Assembly: GCA_947631875.1 (NCBI GenBank) | Contig: CANRMV010000026.1 | Location: 1-11,382 of the forward strand | DNA: 11,382 nucleotides | Reading direction: 5' to 3' | Source of the DNA: an uncultured Clostridia bacterium | GTDB taxonomy: Bacteria > Bacillota > Clostridia > Christensenellales > UBA1242 | Shown here: in pieces, positions 1-7,500 of the stretch | How positions within the stretch are numbered: position 1 is the first letter of the stretch | Layout: each line of letters starts with the position of its first letter | Translations under genes and position numbers: made by a program | Notes under the pieces: model-generated | The model's database searches: none | Told to the model about the DNA's origin: nothing | What the model saw: the letters and a program-made list of their open reading frames with translations, nothing else

Positions 1-238
1 CCGGAGCAAAATTGTTTATGCCAGAAATAACTTTTGTTTCAACATCAAGCAATCCCGTTTTTCTTTCTTTTACAAGAAGTTGCTCGCATTTGTGCCAAAC
101 TTTTTGTGTTTTTTCTGTTGGCCCAACAAGAAACTTGTCCGTGCCTTTATATTCTTTATAGTTTGCCAAAATAAAATCGGCAACATCTATTTCCTTTTTC
201 CATTTGTTTCCTTTAAAACCTTCCCAAGCCTCAATCAT
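1..238 (-). CDS. pflB: Pyruvate formate-lyase (formate C-acetyltransferase), N-terminal part, truncated by window end
   Basis: Reading down from the ATG at 238 gives 79 codons with no stop, running off the low end of the window. The protein starts MIEAWEGFKGNKWKKEIDV and continues with a segment DKFLVGPTEKT, then a KTGLLDVETK stretch and INNFAPG-like residues. This is the order I recall for the N-terminus of PFL from clostridia and enterobacteria (AW.GF..G.W...I.VRDFI, then FL.GPTE.T, then LDVDT). PFL is a cytoplasmic glycyl-radical enzyme of about 750 residues that converts pyruvate and CoA to acetyl-CoA and formate in anaerobic mixed-acid fermentation. Its Cys-Cys active site and C-terminal glycyl radical loop lie outside the window. 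An AAAGGAG site at 244-250 sits 5-6 bases before the ATG and fixes the start. The gene has its own consensus promoter and a leader palindrome. It seems to be a core metabolic gene unrelated in function to the ABC and ESCRT-like genes upstream. Confidence 0.88.
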   Translation of the reverse strand, partial: MIEAWEGFKGNKWKKEIDVADFILANYKEYKGTDKFLVGPTEKTQKVWHKCEQLLVKERKTGLLDVETKVISGINNFAP

Positions 239-261
239 AACCGCTCCTTTTAATGATAAAA

Positions 262-281
262 AATGTAATTTTAATTACATT
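262..281 (-). promoter_or_regulatory. Perfect palindrome in the pflB leader, likely operator
   Basis: Plus-strand AATGTAATT (262-270) and AATTACATT (273-281) are exact inverted repeats separated by TT. The palindrome lies about 6 bases after the predicted transcription start, where a bound repressor would block the polymerase. Inside it is TGTAA-N6-TTACA, the same spacing as CRP/FNR-family sites (TGTGA-N6-TCACA); that comparison is inference. On the transcribed strand it is followed by a run of T, so a weak A/U-only hairpin is an alternative, but such a stem would be a poor terminator. Confidence 0.45.
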
Positions 282-293
282 CTTTATACGCTT

Positions 294-322
294 ATTTTAT
301 TATAATTTTCTTTTGTTGTCAA
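294..322 (-). promoter_or_regulatory. Sigma-A type promoter of pflB
   Basis: The minus strand has a perfect -35 box TTGACA at 322-317, a 17-base spacer and a -10 box TAAAAT at 299-294. The surroundings are very AT-rich. Transcription should begin near 287, giving a leader of about 50 bases before the pflB ATG at 238. The -35 box begins only about 11 bases after the stop codon of the upstream gene (334-336). Confidence 0.75.
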
Positions 323-333
323 TTAAAATGGGA

Positions 334-807
334 TTAAACATCCTCTCTCACTTCATTTGTTGGCAAAAGCGTTTGAATAAATTGATCAAATTCGCTCATA
401 TCTTTTTCATCAAGGTCGATGTATATGCATCTGCCATTGTAAACACCATTGTTTCCGCGAATAAGATTGAACGCGTGATAATCCTTGTCCACCTTAAAAA
501 CAAGTTCGTCAAAAGGCAAACCATTCACCTCAAAAAGCCCGTCAAACTTCATTGAAACAAAATTGCCACTCTTCAAATCTTCTGCAAACATCTCTGGCGT
601 TGTCACCCCAAAGGCTGGCATTGTTTTTGAGCCTTCAAACAACTGCTCAATTTGCACGAAAAGTTGGTCTTGCTGCTCCTGAGAAAGTTCGATTGTGTTG
701 CCATCAACAATCAAATTTGTTTGCGCCACGTAAGGCAAAACGTCAATGGCTTCAAAAAATGACATAATCATAAGTGGTATCCCCATAAAAAAGAATAAAA
801 ATTTCAT
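334..807 (-). CDS. Small secreted or membrane-anchored protein of unknown function
   Basis: The 157-residue protein starts at the ATG at 807, chosen because AGAGGTG (814-820) lies 6 bases upstream; a longer frame up to 840 has no such site. Residues 1-18 (MKFLFFFMGIPLMIMSFF) form a lysine-led hydrophobic helix, either a signal peptide or a single membrane anchor. I see no lipobox cysteine. The rest is acidic and soluble-looking, with a glutamine/glutamate-rich helix around residues 42-58 followed by mixed strand/helix sequence. No family is recognised. It follows the ABC exporter genes by 67 bases in the same direction, with no clear promoter or terminator between, so it may be the last gene of that operon. 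I infer an outward-facing protein but cannot assign a role. Confidence 0.72.
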   Translation of the reverse strand: MKFLFFFMGIPLMIMSFFEAIDVLPYVAQTNLIVDGNTIELSQEQQDQLFVQIEQLFEGSKTMPAFGVTTPEMFAEDLKSGNFVSMKFDGLFEVNGLPFDELVFKVDKDYHAFNLIRGNNGVYNGRCIYIDLDEKDMSEFDQFIQTLLPTNEVREDV

Positions 808-874
808 AAAAAACACCTCTTTTTCAGCATTATTTTGCAAAAAATTGGTGTTTTTATGCGTTTTTTAGAAAAAA

Positions 875-2644
875 TTAAACTTTTTCAAATTGGCTGTTGT
901 ATAAATCGGCATAAAATCCGCCTTTGGCAAGCAGCTCTTCATGATTTCCGCTTTCAACAATGTCGCCATCTTTAAGCACCAAAATTAAGTCGGCATTTTT
1001 TATTGTTGAAAGACGATGTGCAATTATGAAAGATGTTCTGCCTTCCATAACTTTGTCCATTGCCTCTTGAAGCAAAACTTCCGTTCTGGTGTCCACCGAA
1101 CTTGTTGCCTCATCCAAAATCATCATAGGCCTGTTTTCAAGCATTGTTCTTGCAATGGTGAGAAGTTGTTTTTGCCCAGACGAAAGGTTGACGCTGTCAG
1201 TTAGCACTGTGTCATAGCCTTTTGATAGGGTTTGAATAAAATGGTCAACTCCAACTTTTTTGCACGCCTCAACAATTTGTTCATCAGTTACATTTGGATT
1301 GTTGTATCTTAAATTTTCTTTGATTGTTCCTTCAAACAGCCATGTGTCTTGCAGCACCATTCCAAAAAGTTTGTGAACATTATCGCGCGACAAATCCTTT
1401 GTTGAAACGCCGTCAATTTTTATGTCGCCACTGTTCACCTCATAAAATCTCATAAGCAGATTCACAAGCGTTGTTTTGCCCGCGCCTGTTGGCCCAACAA
1501 TAGCCACCTTTTCGCCCGCCTTAACATTTGCCGAAAAACCTTTGATTATGATTTTGTCCTTATTATAGCCAAACACAACATCGTCAAATTCAACATCGCC
1601 CTTAACGTCGTTTAAAACAAGTGTCTTTTCGCTTTCGTCTGCAAGTTCTTCGGCGTTTAAAAACTCAAACACTCTTGTGCTTGCTGCCGCTGTGGATTGA
1701 AGTCTGGACAACGCTTGTGCCATTTGAGAAAGCGGATTTGAAAATAGTCTAACAAAAATCATGAAAGTGGTGATTGTGCCAATGAATCCAATTCCTCTTT
1801 GCGCCGCCAAAACGCCGCCCACAACACACACAGCAACATATCCAAAGTTTCCAACAAATCCCATCACAGGCTGCATAACGCCGCCAATGAATTGTGCTTT
1901 CCAGCCGCTTGTGTAAAGTTTTTTGTTGACTTTTGAAAACTCGTTGTGCATTTTGTTTTGCGCATTGAAAAGTTGAACAACATTGTGCCCAGAATAGTTT
2001 TCTTCAACATGCGCATTGAGTTCTCCAAGATTTTTTTGGTTTTGCGTGAAATATTTTTGCGCTCTTGTGAGGAAAATAAGAGAAAATGAAAATCCAACTA
2101 TGGTTGCGCCAATAACGGTCACCGCCATGATTGGCTCAATGACAAACATTGCAATCAAAACACCCAAAAACAAAGTTGCGCTTGAAAAAAGTGTGCCTAT
2201 GCTTTCGTTTAAACTCTGCCCGATGGTGTCAACATCGTTTGTCACGCGGCTTAAAATGTCGCCATACATATGGCCGTCAAAATAGCCAAGTGGCAAGCGG
2301 TTGATTTTTCCAGAAATGTCCCTTCTAAATCGTTTGACAACTGCCTGCGTGCTTGTTGCCATTATAAATTGTTGGAAATAACCCAAAATTGCTCCAATCA
2401 AATAAATAATCAGCAAAAACAGTGCAATTTGAGTGAACGCTTCAAAATCCACGCCCACTGCAATGCCTTTCACAATCATGTTTGTGAGGTCTTGAATTTT
2501 AATTGGCCCTATTATTTGAAAAACTGCCGCTATTGCTCCAAACAAAATTGCAAGTGCAAGCCAGCCCCATTGGAATTTGCAATATCGAATAAGTTTTTTC
2601 ATTGGCTCTTTGAAAGCGCCTTTTTGCTTTGCCTTCTTTTTCAT
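875..2644 (-). CDS. ABC exporter half-transporter, subunit with the catalytic NBD (BmrD/TM288-like)
   Basis: The 589-residue permease-ATPase fusion has about six membrane helices in residues 20-310, then a nucleotide-binding domain. Motifs from the chosen start are Walker A GPTGAGKTT (384-392), Q-loop Gln432, signature LSSGQ (487-491), Walker B MMILDE (507-512) with the catalytic Glu, D-loop SSVD and switch His543 (IIAHR). The ATG at 2644 is preceded by AAAGGAGG (2654-2661) and lies one base after the stop of the upstream partner, so the two are translationally coupled; a longer in-frame start at 2680 has no support. The signature is LSSGQ rather than LSGGQ. In heterodimeric exporters the changed signature belongs to the subunit that keeps a consensus Walker B and His, which fits here. 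The pair probably exports a hydrophobic drug, lipid or peptide; the substrate cannot be read from sequence. Confidence 0.93.
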   Translation of the reverse strand: MKKKAKQKGAFKEPMKKLIRYCKFQWGWLALAILFGAIAAVFQIIGPIKIQDLTNMIVKGIAVGVDFEAFTQIALFLLIIYLIGAILGYFQQFIMATSTQAVVKRFRRDISGKINRLPLGYFDGHMYGDILSRVTNDVDTIGQSLNESIGTLFSSATLFLGVLIAMFVIEPIMAVTVIGATIVGFSFSLIFLTRAQKYFTQNQKNLGELNAHVEENYSGHNVVQLFNAQNKMHNEFSKVNKKLYTSGWKAQFIGGVMQPVMGFVGNFGYVAVCVVGGVLAAQRGIGFIGTITTFMIFVRLFSNPLSQMAQALSRLQSTAAASTRVFEFLNAEELADESEKTLVLNDVKGDVEFDDVVFGYNKDKIIIKGFSANVKAGEKVAIVGPTGAGKTTLVNLLMRFYEVNSGDIKIDGVSTKDLSRDNVHKLFGMVLQDTWLFEGTIKENLRYNNPNVTDEQIVEACKKVGVDHFIQTLSKGYDTVLTDSVNLSSGQKQLLTIARTMLENRPMMILDEATSSVDTRTEVLLQEAMDKVMEGRTSFIIAHRLSTIKNADLILVLKDGDIVESGNHEELLAKGGFYADLYNSQFEKV

Positions 2645-2645
2645 A

Positions 2646-4406
2646 TTACAATTCCTCCTTTGAAAGTTGTGAAAGGGCAATCTCTTTGTAAATTGGACAT
2701 GTTTTTAAAAGTTCTTCGTGTGTGCCTATGCCAACCATGTTGCCACTGTCCAAAACCACAATTTTGTCCGCATCCTTAATTGTTCCAATTCGTTGTGCCA
2801 CAATAAATTTGGTGGCGTTGCCTGTGTGTTTTTTAAGCGCCTCCCTAAGTTTTTTGTCCGTTTTGTAGTCAAGTGCCGAGAAACTGTCATCAAATATGAA
2901 AATTTGTGGCTCGCGCGCAATGGCTCTTGCAATGGATAGCCTTTGTTTCTGTCCGCCAGAAACGTTTGTGCCGCCTTGAGAAATTTCGCTGTCAAGCCCG
3001 CCCATTCTGCCAACAAAATTCGATGCTTGTGCAACAGAAATGGCCTTTTTAACAACCTCTTCGCTTGCTTTGTTGTCTCCAAAGTCCACATTTTCTTTAA
3101 CCGTGCCTTTAAACAGCACGCCCCTTTGCGGAACATATCCAATCTTTTGGTTGAGCCTGTGAAGGTCATATTCTTTCACATTCACGCCCTCAATCAAAAC
3201 ATCTCCCTCAGTTGCATCATAAAGTCTTGGGATGAGGTTTATCAGCGTGCTTTTCCCGCTTCCTGTTGAGCCAATGAATGCCACAGTTTCACCCTCGTTG
3301 GCCTCAAAAGAAATGTTTTTTAAAACATATTCATCAGCATTTGGATATTTGAAAGAAACATTTTTAAAAGCCACAACAGGAACTTTTTCTCTGTCCTCAG
3401 CACCCTCGAACACTCCCGAAGTGATGTCATTTTTGCTGTCCAAAACTTCGTTTATACGTCTTGATGAAACAAGCACTCTTGGCAGCATTATGAAAATCAT
3501 AATCAAAAGCATGAACGCCATCACAATTTGCACAGAATAGGACATAAACGAAATCATAAAGTCAAGCATAGTTGAGTCCTTAACAATGTAAGCACCAATC
3601 CAAAAGATTGACAAACTTAAACTGCTCATAATAAGGCTCATTCCCGGACTCATGATTCCCATAATTCTGCTTGCAAAAAGGTTGTTGGATGTGAGTTCCT
3701 GATTGGACTTTTCAAACTTGGCGTTTTGATAGTCCTCCGCATTTGCCGCACGAATAACCCTTATGCCCGTTAAGTTTTCACGCGTAACTCTATTCAAATT
3801 ATCGGTTAATGTTTGAATTCTCTTAAATTTTGGAATAGCAAAAATAACAACAATAGTTATCATCACAATAAGCAAGCAAATTGCAACCCCTGTTGCAAGC
3901 GACCACTGCCAACTTACATTAAGCATTTTTGTTAGTGCCCAAATTGCCATAACCGGCGCTTTGAGAAGCACTTGAAGCCCCATAGCCACAAAGAATTGCA
4001 CTTGTGTAACATCGTTTGTTGTTCTTGTGATGAGGCTTGCAGTTGAAAACTGATTTAACTCAGAAAGCGAAAAGTTTTGAATTTTGTTATAAATTTTTTC
4101 TCTCAAATTAAAAGAAAAATTTGCTGCAATTTTTGCAGTTAAAAAGCCAACAATGATTGCGCTTACCAAACTTCCAAGTGCACAAGCAAGCATGAAGCCG
4201 CCATTTTGCAGGATGACCGAAACTCTGACTGTCCACTCTGGATGTCCCATCAAAATGCCCGTTTGAGGACGTTGCAGTTCGCTGGTGATGGCCCTTGTGT
4301 AGTCAGGAATTTTGATGTCCAACCACACTTGCAGCACAACAAGCCCCGCAACCAAAAATATATAAAACCAGTCTAAGCTTTTTAAATTTTTCAGAAGTTT
4401 AAACAT
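2646..4406 (-). CDS. ABC exporter half-transporter, subunit with degenerate NBD (BmrC/TM287-like)
   Basis: The 586-residue permease-ATPase fusion is the first gene of the exporter operon. The membrane domain covers roughly residues 10-310 and the nucleotide-binding domain follows. Motifs are Walker A GSTGSGKST (379-387), Q-loop Gln427, consensus signature VSGGQ (482-486) and Walker B IFIFDD (502-507), where Asp507 replaces the catalytic Glu. The switch His is replaced by Gln538 (VAQR). These are the changes known in TM287, BmrC and similar subunits, whose own ATP site binds but hardly hydrolyses ATP. The ATG at 4406 is preceded by GAGGGG at 4410-4415; an in-frame ATG 36 bases upstream (4442) lies inside the leader hairpin and is less likely. 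The partner gene begins one base after this stop. A strong promoter with palindromes lies just upstream. Confidence 0.93.
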   Translation of the reverse strand: MFKLLKNLKSLDWFYIFLVAGLVVLQVWLDIKIPDYTRAITSELQRPQTGILMGHPEWTVRVSVILQNGGFMLACALGSLVSAIIVGFLTAKIAANFSFNLREKIYNKIQNFSLSELNQFSTASLITRTTNDVTQVQFFVAMGLQVLLKAPVMAIWALTKMLNVSWQWSLATGVAICLLIVMITIVVIFAIPKFKRIQTLTDNLNRVTRENLTGIRVIRAANAEDYQNAKFEKSNQELTSNNLFASRIMGIMSPGMSLIMSSLSLSIFWIGAYIVKDSTMLDFMISFMSYSVQIVMAFMLLIMIFIMLPRVLVSSRRINEVLDSKNDITSGVFEGAEDREKVPVVAFKNVSFKYPNADEYVLKNISFEANEGETVAFIGSTGSGKSTLINLIPRLYDATEGDVLIEGVNVKEYDLHRLNQKIGYVPQRGVLFKGTVKENVDFGDNKASEEVVKKAISVAQASNFVGRMGGLDSEISQGGTNVSGGQKQRLSIARAIAREPQIFIFDDSFSALDYKTDKKLREALKKHTGNATKFIVAQRIGTIKDADKIVVLDSGNMVGIGTHEELLKTCPIYKEIALSQLSKEEL

Positions 4407-4425
4407 TTTCCCCTCACTTTTAGCC

Positions 4426-4453
4426 AAACAAAAGACAAGCATTTATGCTTGTC
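4426..4453 (-). terminator. Hairpin plus U-run: possible terminator of the ESCRT-like operon, or operator/leader hairpin of the ABC operon
   Basis: GACAAGCAT (4434-4442) and ATGCTTGTC (4445-4453) are exact inverted repeats around two bases. On the transcribed strand the stem is followed at once by TTTTGTTT (4433-4426), as in an intrinsic terminator. It lies about 53 bases beyond the stop of the 1253-residue gene, so it could end that operon. It also begins at about the predicted start of the ABC transcript, so as DNA it could be a repressor site and as RNA a 5' protective or attenuating hairpin. Confidence 0.5.
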
Positions 4454-4460
4454 AGATGTC

Positions 4461-4490
4461 ATTATATCAATTTATATGTTGACGTGTCAA
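4461..4490 (-). promoter_or_regulatory. Sigma-A type promoter of the ABC exporter operon
   Basis: On the minus strand TTGACA occupies 4490-4485 and TATAAT 4466-4461, with an 18-base spacer. Both hexamers match consensus exactly. Transcription should start near 4454, about 48 bases before the first ATG at 4406. The -35 box lies only about 16 bases after the stop codon of the upstream gene (4506-4508). Confidence 0.8.
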
Positions 4491-4492
4491 CA
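4477..4492. promoter_or_regulatory. Palindrome over the -35 box of the ABC promoter, likely operator
   Basis: TGTTGAC (4477-4483) and GTCAACA (4486-4492) are exact 7-base inverted repeats around GT. The site covers the -35 hexamer, so a dimeric repressor here would exclude polymerase. TTGAC...GTCAA symmetry is common among MarR-type operators, and MarR regulators often control such exporters, but no regulator gene is in the window and the family is inference. Confidence 0.5.
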
Positions 4493-4505
4493 AATTTGCT
4501 TTGTT

Positions 4506-7500
4506 TTAATTATTTTCCCAAATTAATCGTGGAAGAATTGATGGCTCTTGTGGAATAACCCAAATTTGCGAGCTGAAATTCATAGAAGGGTCATATTTGC
4601 TTAACTGCTTGCAAGAGCCTGCTCCCATAGTGTAGTTAGGATTTTCATCCCCAATAGGATTTATGACTGAGAAACAATTTTTGACACTGCCAGAGAAATA
4701 TCCAAAAACTCCGCCAACTTTAATGTCACTCTTTGCGGAAATTGTCATGGAAGAATAACTGTAAGACACGCCGCTTGGATTGTTGATGCTTTCAAATTTT
4801 CCATAAAGCCCGCCAACATTTAGAACAGGGCTTGTAAGTTCCAAAACATCTATGCTGCCTTTGGTGTAATTGTTGTCACTGTTGCTGTATCCCAATCCAA
4901 CAAGCCCGCCAATTTGCGCCTCTTGGGCTGTGCCTGAAAGAGAGATGTTAAGATTTGCTACATTTTGGCTTATGGAATGTCCGCTAACTTTGTTTAATGT
5001 ACCAATCAAGCCACCCAAGTTTAATTTTGCGTTTTCGCTTGTGACCGTCACCCTGCCTTCGCTGGAACTTTGGAATATTTGCGTGCCGGCTGAAACTCTG
5101 CCAACATATCCGCCATAACCAATTTCGCAGTTAGTAACTTTGATTGTCACAACCAAATTGGTTTTGCAGTTTAAGATTTTTCCACCCATGTCCTCGCCAA
5201 CCAAGCCACCAATCACACTGTTTATGTTTGTTTCAACTGACAGCGTTCCGCTGACTGTGCAGTTTTGCAAAGTTCCGTTGTTTCGCTGTGCAATGCCGCC
5301 AAAAAGCGTTCCATTTTTGAAAGTTTGAGAAAGTTCAATTTGCAAATTTTTTATCGTTCCGCTGTTTGTTGAAAGCAGTCCGCCACCAGAAACATTCAAA
5401 TTTTTTATCGTGTGATTTTTTCCGTCCAAAACTCCCGAGAAAGAGGTTGCTTGCCAAGAATAATCTTTCATGTCAATGTCTTGTGAAAGTTCAATTTTGC
5501 CATATCTAACATTTTCAAGATAGGTTTTAAGTTCGTTTGCATTTGAAACTTGAATGACGCTTGGGAAAAGATAGAAACAAATGACAAAAAGTATCAAATT
5601 CACTATTCCAATCGCAAACAAAACAATGTTGATGATTTTCCATTTTGTGTTAAGTTTTTTCCGTTTTATGTAATAGAATATGATATTTGCAAGCGCAATA
5701 ACCATTGTGCAGAGCAAAGAAACAATCAAAAATGTTTGATTGAAAAACGCATAAACTTGTTTTGGATAAAATATTGTGAACGCCAAAAGAAAAGTTAAAA
5801 AGCAAAGTGGGAAAAATTCCAAAAAACCACACAAATATCCTTTTATAAATTTATCCTCTCTTATCTTTTTAAGTTGCTTTTGATGTTTCTTCTCTTGAAG
5901 TTCCTTTTCAGAATAAATTTGTTTCAGCCCCGCATCTCTTTCGGTGACATTCAAAACATTTATCGAAGTTTCAAAAGTGAGGTCAAGGAGGTCCAGCCTC
6001 GTTTCAATCTTTGATGTGATTTTGGCAAATTCGTCATAATTTTGGCAGTTTTCAAGATTTGCCAAGCACTGTTCAAGAGGTTTTAGTTGTGATTGAAAAT
6101 AGTCCGCTTTTGCCTTTGCATCAATGCCCTGCTCAGCATTTATTTCAAGCAAAATTTTGTGATTTCTATTCAAAAAGTCACTGAGTTTTGCTTTTAAATT
6201 TTTCTCGTCTAACATATCTGGCAAAAACTTTGATCTTTCGCCTTTAAATAAGTTGTTTTTGCTGACAATTTCGGCATATTTTTCGCGTTGGCTTTCACTT
6301 GAAACGCTTATCAAACTTTCCCATTCTTCAAAATCTGAAAACTTAACGGGTGACGTTATCACTTCCCCGTCTGAGTTGCAGTGTGCTTTAACCTTTATTA
6401 GTGTCCAATAAAAATCGGCATTTTGATTGTCCTTTGAAAGTGCAATGGAAATGTATTTTTCTGCTTGTTTGAAAAACCTCATCTCTTGAAAGGATGTTGC
6501 AATTTTGTTTAAGCACAAGCATAGTTGAGCGCTGTCGGAAATATATGAAAGATAGAAATCAAGTTGGCTTTCTGCCGCCTCCAAATCTTTATATGCAATA
6601 GGCAAAATCATGTCGGCAACTTGCATAACAAAATTGGTCCTGGAACTTTCACTTAAAAATTTGAAAATCTCCTCAATTTCAGTTTTGTTTTTATAGGACA
6701 AAATTTGCTCTGGTGTTTTAAAATGCTCCAAAAACTTGGTCATGTTGCTTTGTTCATGACCTTGATCGAGGCTTAAAATTTTGTCATAATATTTTTGCTC
6801 GCCGCTTTTTTGCGCAAGTGCATAGTAAAAATTGACAAATCTGTCAACATCTTTTGGATTGAAACACTTTTGAACATCCTCAATCAAGTTTTCATCCATT
6901 GTTTCCACAGCCAAATTTTCGGCTTGCCCAATGAAATTTTCACGATTTGGAGTGTTAAATCCAGCAAGAAAAAGCAAATATTTTTGATAATATTCCACTT
7001 CTCCCAACTTTATAATCTGCCCTTCCAAATTGTCAACAAAATTTTCTGCAAAATCTTTTTGAGAAAAACTTAGAATTTTTTGGATTTTGTCCATATCTTT
7101 GAAATTTGAAACGCTGGCAAAAAAGTCCTCTTGCGTTCTAATTTTTCTTGAACACAACAGTTCTGCAAACATCAAGCGCGCATTGTTTGGGTCCTTTTCA
7201 AGTTCTCTTGCAATCAATTTGTTGGCAGTTTCAAAGTCACCATTTTTTAAAAGCAGAAAAATCCACTCAATTTTGTTTTCATCACTGAGCGCCATGTTCT
7301 CAACTTCATAGTGACCCAAGTCCACTGGATTGATGCTTTGAATTTCAACATTCTCTTTCTTTTGAGGCGCTTCATTTGAAAGCGTAACCGTGTCAATTTT
7401 GGCAACCTCTTTTGAGGTTTTTTCCAATTCTTGCAAAACTTTGTTCACAACCTCTTCTGCTGGTTGATTTATTGAAACAATGTTTTTAAAGTTCAAAAAT

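Noticed and set aside
253..555. Open frames on the plus strand, for example 253-555, 2270-2779 and 7891-8301
   Set aside because: They lie antisense to well-supported genes, lack ribosome sites, and have composition typical of the complement of AT-rich coding sequence (rich in Phe, Leu, Cys and Ser). No family resemblance was seen.
808..874. Promoter or terminator between the second ABC gene and the 157-residue gene
   Set aside because: The 67 bases are AT-rich with T-runs, but I find no paired -35/-10 boxes at proper spacing and only a very weak inverted repeat.
2726..3169. 147-codon frame on the minus strand inside the first ABC subunit gene
   Set aside because: It is a shifted frame within the nucleotide-binding domain, whose own frame carries all ABC motifs.
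4870..5400. DNA-level tandem repeats in the GLUG region
   Set aside because: The repeats are visible as protein motifs (GGLVG-like), but the DNA copies are too diverged to be a nucleotide repeat array. No CRISPR-like regular repeats were found anywhere in the window.
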